From the NCBI GenBank assembly GCA_004431415.1, contig QPMI01000560.1:124001-188000 (forward strand): 64,000 nt of DNA. The letters run 5' to 3'. Positions 31,304 to 42,975 of this stretch are shown in pieces. The translations under genes were made by a program, and so were the position numbers. The stretch's first letter is position 1; each line of letters starts with the position of its first letter. The notes below the pieces were generated by a model, which saw only the letters and a program-made list of their open reading frames with translations, was not told the origin of the DNA and searched no databases. Source of the stretch: Cyanophora paradoxa (lineage: Eukaryota > Glaucocystophyceae > Cyanophorales > Cyanophoraceae).

Positions 31304-33650
31304 ATGTCGTTCTCGGGATTCAGTTCCAGCGACAAACTCTTCAATATCGGCACAGATGAGAAAGTCGGCATGTCGCTAGGTGGGCCTCTCCCCCGCGGAA
31401 ACGCCGGTTTCCTCATGTCTTGAAAGCAAGACGTCGAAGCTGATTTCGCGTCGGAAACGCAGATGATATCATCAAGAAGTCTCGCACCGGTGCTAAGCCT
31501 CAGCGGAAGGCTCCGGCCGCGGCCCAGAAGGGGAAGGCCGTCGCGGGTGGGAGGCAAAACGTGGCGCGGGTTCGCCAGAACGTGCGTCCATGCTTCTTCT
31601 TCGGCAGCACGCACAGCGGAAATGGTTGATTGTGCGATCTGACTTGCCGATACCCGCTTCCAGATGAAGGCCGCGACGCAGACGCGCGTCAATGTCCAGG
31701 CCAAAACTCGCATCCAGGCCGTCTCCAACCGCACGAAGGCCGTTCGCGGAAACCGTGTGGAGAAGATGCGTGGAATCCAGTACACTGCCGAGACCAAGAA
31801 GAAGCAGCAGCAGGTTCGCGTTTTCGTTCGTTCGGATGGCGCTCGTACACGCTCTAATCGTTCTTCTTCTCCGAAGAACGTGAAGGCGGCAACGCGCGGT
31901 CAGCGCAAGACGACTCTTGCCGCTGCTCGGGCCCAGGCGAACGCCGCCCGCATCCAGGCCAACGCTGCTCGTCTCCGCGCCAAGCAGACCGTCAATCGGT
32001 GAGAACAAAGTGTCGTTTGCGAGATGCACAATCTTTTCTTATCAGTATTTCTGTGCAGGGCGCTTGCCCGGGCGACCGGCCGCGTTCCTGTCGGTGTCAC
32101 CACCCGCGCGATGGCCGGCCGTGGCATGCGTTTCGTTGGCGGCAATCTTCGCAGCGCGGTCACCACCCGGCTCTCCGCGCGGAACCGCGGCGCCCAGCCC
32201 GGCGCTATGCAGATCAAGATCGTCAACGACATTGCCAGGTTGGTGACAACTCGCCTTCCGGCATGTCGGGCCCGTTGCGGAGGAAGGAGGGCACGGGCGC
32301 ACGAAACGAGACGGTCGAGGGCTTGAGCGCGGGAACACGTCGCCCGTTATTACGGCTTATTTTCAGCCAAAGCGGCGAAGCCACCGGCAGCCGTCCCTCC
32401 GGCCAACGCGCCGAATCGATTACTTACGCATTTCATGCGTTGAGGGAAGAGGGCCTCTCTCTCTTAATCAAGCCCGCTCATGACGTCCGCTGCCAAGTGC
32501 CGGATTCGTCATTGCGCGGTTGCGGCCCGCATCGGTGCGCCCCTGTCGGCGTTTCTTTGTTCTGTGAATTTTTCTCACTCTTTCTAGCGCAGCTATATTA
32601 TTTTTACAGTGGGGCCCAGGGCCGTCTTTCCCAGCAGCCTGGCAGCGGGAAGCGCATGTCGTGTCCCCCCTCCCATTATCCCCGCCCCCCCTGCGCAGAT
32701 CGAATGCCCAGCAGCGCGTACAGCGCGCCCCCGTTAAGCAGCTCCGCCGCGCCGTGCCTGCCGCGGTCCGTTTCCCCCGCGCCCGTCCTCCCTTCGGTCC
32801 GCCGACGCCGATTCGGCGCAGACGGCCGTCGCTCGCGTGCAGCAGGCCACCCGCGGCCGCCAGACGGCCATCGCTACCCGCCGCGGCATTCAGGTGCCGG
32901 GCCTGTTTATCTCAGTCATCCCGCACCCGTATCTAACGCCTTTCTCAGCCGGTGCAGGCCCCCGCCCGCGTTGCGAGGCAGGCGGCCCGCCAGCGGCTTG
33001 CGGCTGTTCAGCCGGTGAGCATCCGCCAGCGGCTCTCGGTCCCGCAGCAGCGCGTCGTGCGCGGGCGGGCAGCCCCCGGCGCCCACGCGGACGCGTTCGC
33101 CGCCGCCGTCGGCATCGCCCGGGCGCCCCGGCCGGTGGCCTACCAGCCCGTGGCGCGCCGGGCCGCCCCGTCCAGTACGAGGAGTACTATGATGAGCCGG
33201 TCTACGCCGCCGCGCCGCCCCGCCGCGCCGCCCAGGCCTCCGGTGCGCCCCCCAGGCACAGCCGCGCCACCCCGGGCCCGCCTCCTCACGCGCTGCGCAG
33301 GCTACATGACCCGGCAGCAGCCCATGGCCCAGCGCCTCTCCCGCCCCGTGCAGGCGGCCCCGGGTGCGTGCCGTGCTCGCGGCCGCGCCCTCTGCATGCC
33401 CGGCGGCCCCCGCCGACGGGCCGGCGCCGGCGCAGCGTACGACTTCGGCGTGGAGTACGAGGAGCCAGTGTACGCGGCGCCCGTGCGCGGCCGCGGCATG
33501 GCGCGCTACGCGGTGGTGCAGCCGGCGGCCCCCGTGCGGCGGCAGCCGGTGCGGCGCCAGGCGCAGCCCGTCGCCTACTTCGACGACCCCTCCTACGCGG
33601 ACCCGTACCACCCCCACGCGCTCCCCCGCAACGCGTTCGTCCGCCAGTAG
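31304..33650 (+). CDS. mRNA-export-type protein with UAP56-binding motif
   Basis: Joining exon 1 (ATG 31304, ending MSL with one extra G) to exon 2 gives GMSLDDIIKKSRTGAK. This is the UAP56/Sub2-binding motif found at the N-terminus of ALY/REF, UIF and CHTOP, which bring the DEAD-box helicase to mRNA. The rest is very basic: KAATQTRVNVQAKTRIQ, ARAQANAARIQANAARLRAK (about 31930), RGRQTAIATRRG (32850), with Arg/Ala/Val/Pro repeats and later Tyr-containing acidic motifs (QYEEYYDEPVYAA, 33180). It ends PYHPHALPRNAFVRQ. About eight exons. No RRM is visible, so it resembles UIF/FYTTD1 or CHTOP in layout more than ALY. Nuclear location is inferred. Confidence 0.72.
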
Positions 33651-34012
33651 ACGCTGCCAGACCCCTGTACAGTCCCGCCCACCGCCCTCCGCCCCGTGTA
33701 CAACGCTCTCCTCTTCAATGCGCCACCCTCGATCCGGCCTTTCCTAGCCATGCCTTGCCGCACTAGCTGGTGCCAAAATTCACCAAGGGGGCTCTGGCTG
33801 ACCAGCTTCATACGGCGCGCGGACGGCCTCAGACGAATTAGAGCCGAAAGCGCGCCTGGCCGACTGCGCAGTAGCAGACGCCGGAGCCGGAGTTGAGCTA
33901 GCGAGGAGTTGCGCCGGAGCGCGCGGGCGTGTGCACGCCGTAGTACTCCTTCCGTACTACCTTCGAACCGTACCCGGCCAGCCGAACCAGCCAAGCCGCT
34001 TCCCAGCAGAGA
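33651..34012. other. Intergenic, 362 bp
   Basis: 3' flank of the export-factor gene and presumed promoter of the R3H/G-patch gene. No gene or clear element was seen. Confidence 0.4.
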
Positions 34013-37000
34013 GATGGGGCGCGGGCGCGGAAGGCACAGCGATGGTGGCTACGGCGGCTACGGAGGTGCGCACGGCGCCGGCGGGGGACGAGGCCGCGGT
34101 GGCGGGCGCGGTGGTCGCGGAAGGGGCCGAGTTTCTGAGCCCATTGCGTTCCTGCCCTCGCGGTACGCACGTTCATGCTCTAGAATGCTTATTGAGGGCT
34201 CTGGCATGCGCCCAGCCTCGCCCTGGGAACCGAAATTGAGGCGTTCGCAGCAACACTCTTGAGGACGACTTCAACATGTTCCAGCTCTTCTCTCCGCATG
34301 CAACGCGGAAAGAAGCACGCAAGATCGCGCGCGAGCACGCGATGTCAAGGAGCGCCCCCGATCGGCAGACGAGCCCGCTGCACCAGCTCAGCGCCCTGCA
34401 CGATGCGCGCCGGAGCCCCTTCGAGAGCTCGCACCCGGAGCGCTGGAGGTCGGGCTCCCGCAAGAGCGGCGGCCGCGGCCGGGGGCGGGGCGGCCTGCAG
34501 AACGGGGCCAGCGCGCGGGGCGGGCGCAGCCCGATTGGAGGCGTCGCCATTCCCTTCGTCTACGGTGAGGACGGGAGCGCGAGCGTGCGCCCCCGCAAGG
34601 CGGGCCAGGAGGAGGGGGACGAGGCGCGCTTCTTCGACGTGCCGCACGCGCCGAGCGGCCCCTCCGACGCGGTGAAGCGCTTCCGCCAGCGCGACGCCGC
34701 CGAATCCCCGGCCCCGGGCTCCTCCTGTGCGCCCCTACGTCCCCTTTCTCTGCGATGCGACGTGACCCCTCGGCAGCCGGCGCGGAAGAGGCGGGGCGGG
34801 CCGGCCTCGGCGCCGGAGCGGGCCGGGCCCCCGAGGGCGCCGGGGCCCTCGCTGCGAGCCCCCGTGCGCGCCGCCCGCTTTCTGTGCCCCGCGGGCCTCC
34901 CCGACGGCCCGGCAGGGAGCAGCCACCCCGGGCTCGGTGCGCCTGGCCGCGGCAGCCGGGGCGGGCAGGCGTCGCCCCCGCCGCAGGCGGCGGCGAATGA
35001 CGCGGCGATGCGGGGCCACAAGGCCTGGCTCAAGGCCGCCGGCGTGGGAGCGACGGGCACCGGTGCGCCCCGCCCGCCGCCGGGCGCCTCCGAGCCGAGG
35101 CGAGGCGACGCGGGGGGGCGGGGCAGGGACGCTGCGTGGCTTCGTGCGGGCGAGCGCCGGCTTCCTCGAGCAGCGCGCCGCCTCCGTCATCATGCCCGCC
35201 TCCGCCTCCGCCTCCTCCTCCTCCTCCTCCGCGCCCCCGGCCCCGCCCCGGGGGCAGCGGCGGCGAGCCCCCGGCGCCCGCGCCACCCGCCCCGCCGCGC
35301 CCGCCCCCGCTGCGGCGGACGGCGACTGGAACGTGCGCTGCCCGCCGGCCCCGCGCTCGCGCGTGCCGCTCACGGCCGATGGGGCGGCAGGTGGTACCGG
35401 GCGCCGGCGCGTGGTGCCTCGACGCGCGGCCGGCGGGGGCGCTCCCGGGCGGCCCCTGCGCCGGCGGAGGAGGCCCCGGCGCCCTCCCCTCGCCCGTACC
35501 CATGGACGCTGATCCCCGGCCGCCCCCGCCCCGCCTCTCTCGAGCCGGCGCCCGCCCCCGCCCGGCACCACGCTCCCCGCCACCGCCCGAGCGCCGCTCC
35601 GGGCCCCGAGGGGAGCCTGCGCGGAGCCGGGCCCGGGGCCGGGGCCGGGGCCGGGGCGGGCGCGGCTCCGCAACGCACACGCGGGCGGGGTTCGGGCTGG
35701 AGGAGGAGACGTTGCGGGCGGGGGCGGTGGTGGACTCGGACGCCGAGTCGCTGGACGACGCCCTCGTCGACGACTTCCTCCAGGCACGCCCCCCCGCCCC
35801 GCTGCACCGCCCCGCACCGCCCGGCCCCGCCTCGCTTCTGCCTCGGCCCCGAGCCGCCGGCGCCCTGACGCCCGGCGCCGCAGAACGTCGACCAGGACTG
35901 GATCAACGCCGTCAGCCGCTTCAAAATCGGCGGCGCCGACGAGGAGGACGAGGAGGACGAAGAAGAGGAGGACGAGGAGGAGGAGGAGGAGGAGGAGGAG
36001 GAGGCGGAGGGGCGGCCGGCGAAGCTGCGCGCCTTCCGCCAGGGGAATCTGATGACGCGGCTGCGGGGCGGGCGGGGCATGCGGTGCGGGGCCCCGCCTG
36101 CGCCGCCTGCCGGCGGGCGCTGAGGGGCGGGACAGGCGGCTGGGGTCGTCGGGAATCAAGACGCGCGCGAAGCGGCCGGCGTCGGTCCCCGCGGGGGCCG
36201 CCAGCCCGAGCCCCGCCGGGGAGGCGCTCGGCGTGCCCGGGCCGGGCGCCCTGCGAAGGCGCGCGAGGCGAAGCGGGCGAAGCGGGCCTCGGAGGCGGCG
36301 GAGGCGGAGGCGGCAACGGAGGCGGCGCTCGACGAGGCGATCGGCCGGCACGGCGTCGGGCCCGAGGGCGCGCCGCCAGCCCCGCCCCGCCCCACGCCCG
36401 CCCCGCGCGGGCCGGCCTGACGGGGCGGCAGACGAGGACCCGCTGGGCAACCTCGAGCTCGACCCCGGCAGCAGCGACGAGGAGGAGGAGGAGGGCGGGA
36501 GCGGTGCGCCGGCGGCGGCGGCGGCGGCGGTGCCTTCCCGCCGGCGGCTCACTTCCAGCGCAGGGGACGAGGACTTCGAGTCGGGGTCGGAGGGGTCGGG
36601 CGCGGAGTCCGGCAGCGAGGGCTTCGACGAGGACGACGAGGAGGAGGACGAGGAGGAGGGCAGCGGGGACGAGGAGGACGAGGAGGAGGAGGACGAGGAG
36701 GGGTCGGAGAGCGGCGAGAGCGGGAGCAGCAGCAGCAGCAGCGGGGTCATGTGCGGGGCCCCCGCCCCCAGCACTCCCGGGGCGGGCGCTGACGGCGGGG
36801 GTCCCCGCTGACGGCAGGTACTACGCGAACCTGTCTGACGAGGAGGGGGGGCCCCGGGGCCGCCCCGCCCGCGGCGAGGCGCCCCGCGACGACTTCCTCT
36901 TCTCCACCTCCTGCCCGGGGCCCTCGAGCGGGCGCGGCGGCCTGCACGCCGGCGCCTCGCGCTCGTCGGCGATGCGCGTCACCCTGCGCGAGGGCGCCGG

Positions 37001-38495
37001 CGGCTGGGAGCGCCACGTCTCCGGCCCCGGCGGCCCCGGCAGGAGCGGCGCCGGGAGCAGCAGCAGCAGCTCGAGGCCGCGCGGTGCGGCGCGGCGGGTG
37101 CGCGCGAGGGCGAGGGCGCCACCGCCGACGGGCCGGGCGCAGGCTTCCAGGAGCGGCTGGCGCGGGCGCAGGGCGGGGCGCGGCAGGGGCGCCTCTCGGG
37201 CCAGTTCTTCGCGGAGGACGCCCTGGAGGACGCGGCGGAGGCGGAGGCGGGCTGGCGGGGCGGCCGCGGCTCCCGCGGCAGCGGCGGGGGCGGGCGGGGA
37301 AGCAGCGGGAGCGGTCGCGGGGCTGGGTGGCCGGCGGCGGGCTCGCCGCGGAGCGCGCCGGCTTCCGCTTCGACGAGGACGAGGACGAGGAGGAGGAGGA
37401 GGACTTCCTCCCCCTCCGGGGCCCCCGCGGCCCCGCGGCGCCCCGCAGGCGCGCCCGCCCGCCCCTCTCGCCCCCGCGCCGCGTCGCGTCGCGGGCCGGC
37501 CTCATATGCCCTCGCCTCCTCCTCCACCCGCAGGGGCGGCCGGGGTCGCGGAAGGAGAAGAAGGCGGCGAAGGCGGAGCGGAAGCGGCGGAAGCAGGCGC
37601 GCAAGGCCGGCGCCGTCGTCTCCGACCTCGAGCAGGCCCGCCCCGCCCCGGCCCCCGCCCCCCACCGCGCCCCCCCGCTCGCCCTGACAGCGGGGGCAGG
37701 TCTCCCGCGTCATGCGCGACTTCGTCTCCGACCCGTCCGCCCGCCCCCCTCGCCCGAGCTCGGGCCCCGGGCCGGGGGCCGACGCGGGGCGGGGCGGGTG
37801 CGGGGCGGGCAGGCGGGACGTGAGCCTGGCGCTGCCGGCGATGTCGAAGCTGCTGCGCTGGCACGTCCACCAGCTCGCCGAGCTCTACGGCCTCCGCTCC
37901 CGCTCCCTCGGCACCGGCCCGCCCCCTCCCCCCGCCCCCCCCGCCCGGCCCCCTCTCACGGGGGGCGGCAGGGGGCAACCGGTACCCGACGCTCCTGCGC
38001 ACGGAGCGGACGCGGGCGGCGCGCCCGAGGAGGTCCCCGCCCCGCCCCTGGGCGCGGGCGGCACGGGCGGGCGCGGCTCTGACGGCCGCGGCGCAGGTGC
38101 GGGCCCTGCTGGAGAACGCCGCCGCGCACCTCGCCGGGGCCCGGCGGGCCGAGGCGCCCTCCCCGGCCCCGCGTCCCGCCCGCCGCCCCAAGAAGCAGCC
38201 CGGCCCCGGCCGCCGCGCCTACGGCACCTGGGAGCCCGGCCCCGCCCCGGGCCCGCGCCCGCGATCGAGCGGGGGCGGGGGGGCGGGGGCGGACGGGGCG
38301 GCGTCGGCGCGGCCGTCGGAGGGGCTGCAGCGGGCGGACCCGATCGAGGAGGACAACGTGGGGCACAAGATGCTGGCGCGCATGGGCTGGACGAGCGGGA
38401 CGGGCCTCGGGGCGAAGCGGCAGGGGCGGACGGAGCCGATCCCCGTCGTCGTCCGCTCCTCCAAGCGCGGCCTCCGCACCGCCGCCGACGCCTGA
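34013..38495 (+). CDS. R3H and G-patch protein, Sqs1/Pfa1-like
   Basis: In yeast, Sqs1 activates the DEAH helicase Prp43 in ribosome assembly and splicing. The N-terminus from 34013 is an RGG-type segment ([15 protein letters not shown]), then DDFNMFQLFSPHATRKEARK (34263). A middle region of several exons contains LVDDFLQ joined to NVDQDWINAVSRFKIGGADE across a 100-nt GC-AG intron (35784-35883), followed by long acidic runs (35940-36005, 36600-36700). Near the C-terminus are MSKLLRWHVHQLAELYGLRS plus YPTLLRTERTR (R3H, 37840-38015) and VGHKMLARMGWTSGTGLGAK (G-patch, 38358-38420), ending RGLRTAADA at 38495. The order RGG, acidic, R3H, G-patch is the Sqs1 order. Long minus-strand ORFs across this gene are composition artefacts. 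Confidence 0.82.
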
Positions 38496-39229
38496 AGGGC
38501 TCGGCGACCGCGGCCCGGACCCCCCGCCCCCTCGAGACCTCTTCTCGTTCCGAGAAGGCTCCGCAGGCCCGGATTCGGGGGTCCACATGTACATGCTTCG
38601 CTCTGGACAGACCCCGCTCGCAATCGGCCGCATCACATTTCAAACACGCAGTGTTTCAAGCTTTTGATGCAAGTCGAGTATATGCCGCTTGCTCAGTATT
38701 TGAGTTCCATGCTACAGTCACACTGAGTGTTCGATTTATGCAGAGCTTTCAACTTGGCAATACCGTAGTAGGCCTAGGCTCTCTATCTGAGACTCTTGCA
38801 ATCATTTGAATTTGAGACTTTGAGACTTGCCGATCGGTTTCCGACTGCCCTCTCCCGGGCTCCCAGGCTCCCGGAGAGTCCCTCTGATGCATTCTTTTGC
38901 CAGCAAGCTAAAGTTGACAAGTCGACGCATACCACTCAGTGTGAATGGCCCAGCAAGCTTTAGTTGACTTAAGCCAGCAACTGGCCGCAGGCTGGCAAGT
39001 TTACAAGTTAAGGCGAGCCTCGCGATCCGAGGGCCAGACTCTGATCATGCCATCCCAATGCCATGAATGTGCACGTGCACGTGCCAAGTTAACGTTCAAC
39101 GAGGCACTGCGGCACTCAGTGACTGCCAGGCCCTGAGGCCCTGAGGCTGCGGCACTCCTCATCATGGCATCATGGCATTACTGAGTCATGATCATGCATA
39201 TGACACGGGCGCCCACGGTTACACGCCGG
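38496..39229. other. Convergent intergenic region, repeat-rich, no gene seen
   Basis: 734 bp, AT-richer than the genes. Many short tandem duplications (TTTGAGACTTTGAGAC 38811, CCCTGAGGCCCTGAGGC 39131, CATCATGGCATCATGGCAT 39160) and triplet palindromes (GTGCACGTGCACGTG near 39067, GTTAACGTT near 39088, TCATGATCA near 39185). Confidence 0.5.
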
Positions 39230-41716
39230 CTACTTCCTGTCGAGCTGGGCGCGGTGCTCGCCCACGCACTTCGTCGAGCAGTACTTGTACTCGAGCCGCT
39301 CGAAGGGCGTGCCGTACCCCGCCCCGCACCACGCGCACTTCTTCCCCTCCGCCCCGGGCCCGGGCCCCGCCGCCCCGCCGCCGAGGCCCCGCAGCCGCGC
39401 CTCCGCCGCCCGCGCCCGCTTCTCCCGCTCCGGCAGCGCCTCCTGCGCATGCCGCACCCTCAGCGGCGCCGGCGGGACGAGCGCGCGGGCGGGCGGGGGG
39501 CGCGCGCACCCAGGCGGCCTGCTCGGCGGCGGCGGCCGCCGCAGCCTGCAGGGGGTGGCGTCACGGGCGGGGCCCGCGGGGCGCAGGGCGAGGAGCGCCG
39601 CGGCGCCGGCCGCGAGGGCGACGAGGAGGAGGGCGCCCCAGCCCGGCCCCGGCCCCTCCGGCCCCTGCCCCTCCGCCTCCTCCTTCCCCTTCCCCGCCGC
39701 CGCCTTCCTCCCTGGCTTCCTCCCCGCGGGGGCCCGCCCCGCCGGGGCCCGCCCCGCCCTGTCGGGCCCCCGGGCGGGGGAGGAGCAGGCTCGCACCCGC
39801 GCCGCCTCCTCCTGCCGCCGGGCGGCCTCCTCGGCGGCCCGCTTCGCCGCCTCCTCCTCCGCCTTCTTCACACGCCGCGCCTCCGCGGCCCGCTTGGCCT
39901 TGGCCTTGCGCTTCTCCTTCTCCCGCCGCGCCCGCTCCGCCTCCGCCTCGTCCGTCAGCGGCGACGGCACCTTCGCCTGCGCTGGACGTCGAAGGCGGAG
40001 CAGAGCCGGGGGGCGCGCGGGCGGCGCACGAGCTTCCAGTCCCAGGCGTCGGGATAGGAGCCCATGTGCCGCCGGAACGCGTTCCGCGTCTCCGCGTCCT
40101 TGGCCACCTGCCCGAGGCTGAGCGGGAGGCATTAAAGAGGAGCAGAGGCGCGCACGGCGTAGGGGACGCGGCCGCGGAGGTCGGTGAGGCACGGGCTGGC
40201 GCCCAGCTCGAGAAGGAGGGCTACGGTGTCGGCGGCGCCGGCGGCCGCCGCCGCGTGCAGCACCGTCATCCCCTCCTGGTCCTCGAACGCCTCGTCCAGG
40301 CTCCCGTGGCCGCCGGCGGGGGCCCCGGCGGCCTCGCCCGCCCGCCCGCCGCCGCCCTCCTCGGCCCCGGCGCCGTCGGCGTCTCCGCCGGCGAGCTGCT
40401 CGATGGCGGCGAGGTCGCCCCGCGCGACGGCGGCCCAGAGCGCGCTCTCCTCGCTCCGCGCGAGCCGCAGCGCCGCCGCCGCCGCCTCCTCCTCCGCCGT
40501 CCGCGGCTTCATCCGGATCGCCACCGCCGCCGGCCCCGCCGGCCCCGCCGCCGCCCCGCCTCCGCCTCGGCCTTGCCCTTCTCCCTCTCGGGGCCTCTTT
40601 GCGGCGGGCGGGGCGCGGGGGCGCCCCGAGGCCGCCGCTCTCCGCGAGGCGCCGCGCGAGGGCCTCGACGTCGCCCTCCGGGCCCCGGGGCGGGCCCCGG
40701 GACCGCCTCCGCCTGCGCGAGGCACCGCAGCACGCGCTTCGCCTCCTCGAACGTCGGCCGCCGCGTCATGAACGGCACCCGCCGCAGCCGCCCGTCCCCT
40801 GCGCCCCGCTCGGCTCCGCGCGGCGGGGCAGCGAGCGGGGGCGCGCACGGGGGCTGAAGGGCGCCTTCTCGCCGCCATCGAAGAAGAGCCCGCGGTGCGA
40901 GAAGGAAACGCACATGAAGACGAGGCCTGCGCCGGCGTGAGCGGCTCCAGCGGGGCGGGCGGCGGGGCGGGGCGCGCCGCAGCGCTCGAGGTCGGGCTTC
41001 CAGGCGGCGACGAGCCCCCGCACGTCCTCCGCCAGCGCCGCCTCACCGTACCGCCGCAGCGCCGCGCCGGCGCTCTTGATGCGGTGCCCGCCGCTCTGCG
41101 CGTCCGCCGCGCTCTGCGTCCCGCCCTGCTTCTTGCGCGTCGTGTACCTGTGGAAGGTCTTGTGCTGCACGATCGCCTCCTTCTCGCGGTCCATGATGAC
41201 GGCCGCAAAGTGGCCGCCGCTGCACATGAAGACCGCCCAGAGGGGCGGCAGCAGCTCCGCGAGCTTCCCCGCGCGCACGACGAGCGCGCGCGGGTCGAGG
41301 TCCTCCCGCACAATCGCGTTCCGCCACACGGTGAGGTGCCGCCCCGTGCTGCCCTCCACGACGAGCACCTTGGGCGACTTGCCGAGCGCTTCCGACTCGC
41401 CCTCGCTCGAGCTCGAGCTCGTCGCGCTACCGCTGAGTGACTCGTCCGAGAGGCCGGCGTCGAGGTCCGCCTGCGATATCGCCGGCCGCTTGCTCAGCGC
41501 GCGCTTCAGGTTCAGGCGGTGGAGATCCGAGCGGTAGTGGGCCCGCTGCTCATCAATCGCGCCGCCGACGGAGCACGACGTGCACATAAACGTCTCCTTC
41601 TCATGCAGCAGCGCGCTGACTCCTTCTCGAGCGGGCTGCGGCTCTGCATGAATCGCGGGCGTCGCCATCCACCCAGCGGCGCGCTCTGGTCGAGAACACG
41701 TTGCCTTTGTCGCCAA
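39230..41716 (-). CDS. VMS1: Vms1/ANKZF1 peptidyl-tRNA hydrolase-type quality-control factor
   Basis: Vms1/ANKZF1 frees stalled nascent chains from 60S ribosomes and works with Cdc48/p97. Seen in order: an N-terminal C2H2-type finger (CTSCSVGGAIDEQRAHYRS, about 41590); a Ser/Glu-rich linker; the VLRF1 release domain with GGHFAAVIMDREK, HKTFHRYTTRKKQGGTQSAA (about 41170-41110) and GAALRRYGEAALAEDVRGL; LVFMCVSFSHRGLFFDGGE; one or two ankyrin repeats (MTVLHAAAAAGAADTVALLL, about 40270-40160); a highly charged Ala/Arg/Lys/Glu coiled coil (39960-39790), where the family's p97-binding helix lies; and a terminal zinc finger with CAWCGAGY and YCSTKCVGEHRAQ, stop at 39230. The catalytic Gln lies in KKQGGTQ. 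The start could be the ATG at 41716 or the next Met at 41668. Confidence 0.87.
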
Positions 41717-42075
41717 TGGCGCTGTTACACGGCCGAGATTCTCAGATGATCGCCGTAGGTTCGTATTAGGTCGGACGAGGGGGATACACTAACAGCAATG
41801 CGAGCCAGCTTCGCCAGCGCAGCGGGCGCCTTGCCGGCGAACCGGAGCCCGCCGAGTGGAATACACAACACGTTCTGCGGGTCGCCGCGAGCCTGCGCAA
41901 GCCCGCACGTGGCCCCCTGCCGCAGCCCTGATCATGACGCCCGCCGCCTTGGTGCGCCACCCAGTGCTAGCTGCGTAGCCGCGCGCTGACATGCCCGGGG
42001 CCAACGGCGCGCGCAGCTCCGACGTTCCTCGGCAACCCGCTCTCGGGCCGCGCCGGCGCCGTCGCTCCGCCGAGT
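41717..42075. other. Divergent region between VMS1 and the LRAT-like gene
   Basis: 359 bp. A short plus-strand frame from about 41798 is rich in Arg, Ser and Ala and could be a 5' exon with a targeting peptide for the next gene, but no splice join could be shown. Confidence 0.35.
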
Positions 42076-42975
42076 TTGCGACGGCGCTGGCATGCGCGTC
42101 AGGCGGCGATTGTAGGGCTATCAAAACCGGCGGCTGCCGACGGCGCCGCAGTCGAAGTTGACGGCGCCAGCGCCGGCCGCGGCCACAGGCCTGCAACACC
42201 GGCGCCGGCGCCGGCGGCCGAGGCGTCGGAGGCAGCCGCAGGCAGCTCAGCCCGCGTGCGGGCGGCGGCGCCGACGCTCGAGGAGGAGCTGGAGGAGGCG
42301 CGGCGCGCCCTCGGCCTCCTCCCCGAGCCCCGGGGCCGGGGCGGCCCGGCGGAGGTGGTGGAGGTGGAGGTGTTCGTGGCGAAGGAGCCGCTGCAGGTCG
42401 GGGGCGTGCCGGGCGCCCTCGGCCGCCTCGCCGCCCGCTTCTTCCCCCCCGTCTTCGAGCACGCCCTCCTCGTCCTCCGCGTCCGCCGGCGCCCCGGCGG
42501 CGGGGCGGGGGCGGCGGAGGCGGCGCGCCGGGCGGGGCGGGGGCGGCGGAAGAGGCGTGGGTGGTGCTGGACGTGGTGCCGCGGGACGCGCACCGGGCGG
42601 CGACGCAGCGGCGCCTCCTCCTCCTCGGCTCCGTCCCCGGCCACCTCCGCACCCGCGTCTACCCGGGCCGGCCCCGCGCCCTCGCCCCGCTCCGCGCCGT
42701 CCCCTTCGGGCCCCCCGCCCCCGGCGCCCTCCCCGCCCTCCTCGACGCCCACGCCGCCTGGGCAGACGCCGAGGTCCGCCCCCCTCTCGCGCCTCTCTGA
42801 TCATGATTCTCCGCGTGACTCGCTCGGATGGAATTCGCAGGTGCGGCTGCTGGGGCGGGACTGCAGGGGGCACGTGGCGGGCCTGGCGCGGACAGCGACG
42901 GGCCGGGAGCGCGCCGTCGCCCTCGCCGACCTCGCCCTCCTCCGCGGCCGCGGCGGGCCCCTCCTCGCCCTCTGA
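42076..42975 (+). CDS. Possible LRAT/NlpC-P60-like (permuted papain-fold) protein
   Basis: Exon 1 ends in a conserved-looking block: TLEEELEEARRALGLLPEPR, VVEVEVFVAKEPL, FFPPVFEHALLVLRV (42440-42490). After a short GC-rich intron it continues EEAWVVLDVVPRDAH (42550-42590) and ends WADAE. The last exon (from about 42841) reads VRLLGRDCRGHVAGLARTAT and stops at 42975. A His in FEHALLV and a later Cys in RDCRGH, in that order, fit LRAT-like or plant NlpC-type proteins with a circularly permuted papain fold; the 'GRDCRGH' motif resembles their N-C-x-H active site. This is a motif-level inference. The start codon used is the in-frame ATG at 42076. Confidence 0.5.
   Translation: MRRRWHARQAAIVGLSKPAAADGAAVEVDGASAGRGHRPATPAPAPAAEASEAAAGSSARVRAAAPTLEEELEEARRALGLLPEPRGRGGPAEVVEVEVFVAKEPLQVGGVPGALGRLAARFFPPVFEHALLVLRVRRRPGGGAGAAEAARRAGRGRRKRRGWCWTWCRGTRTGRRRSGASSSSAPSPATSAPASTRAGPAPSPRSAPSPSGPPPPAPSPPSSTPTPPGQTPRSAPLSRLSDHDSPRDSLGWNSQVRLLGRDCRGHVAGLARTATGRERAVALADLALLRGRGGPLLAL

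Noticed and set aside
31304-33650. Linker-histone-like protein
   Set aside because: The Ala/Lys/Arg composition suggested a histone H1, but there is no globular domain, and the spliced N-terminus is a clear UAP56-binding motif.
34735-36774. 679-residue open frame on the minus strand
   Set aside because: It lies opposite the Sqs1-like gene, is almost all Arg/Pro/Gly/Ala/Ser, and has no domain. In DNA this GC-rich, stop codons are rare on every frame. The same applies to long minus frames at 10264-11283, 11192-14169 and 46009-47247 opposite or within real genes.
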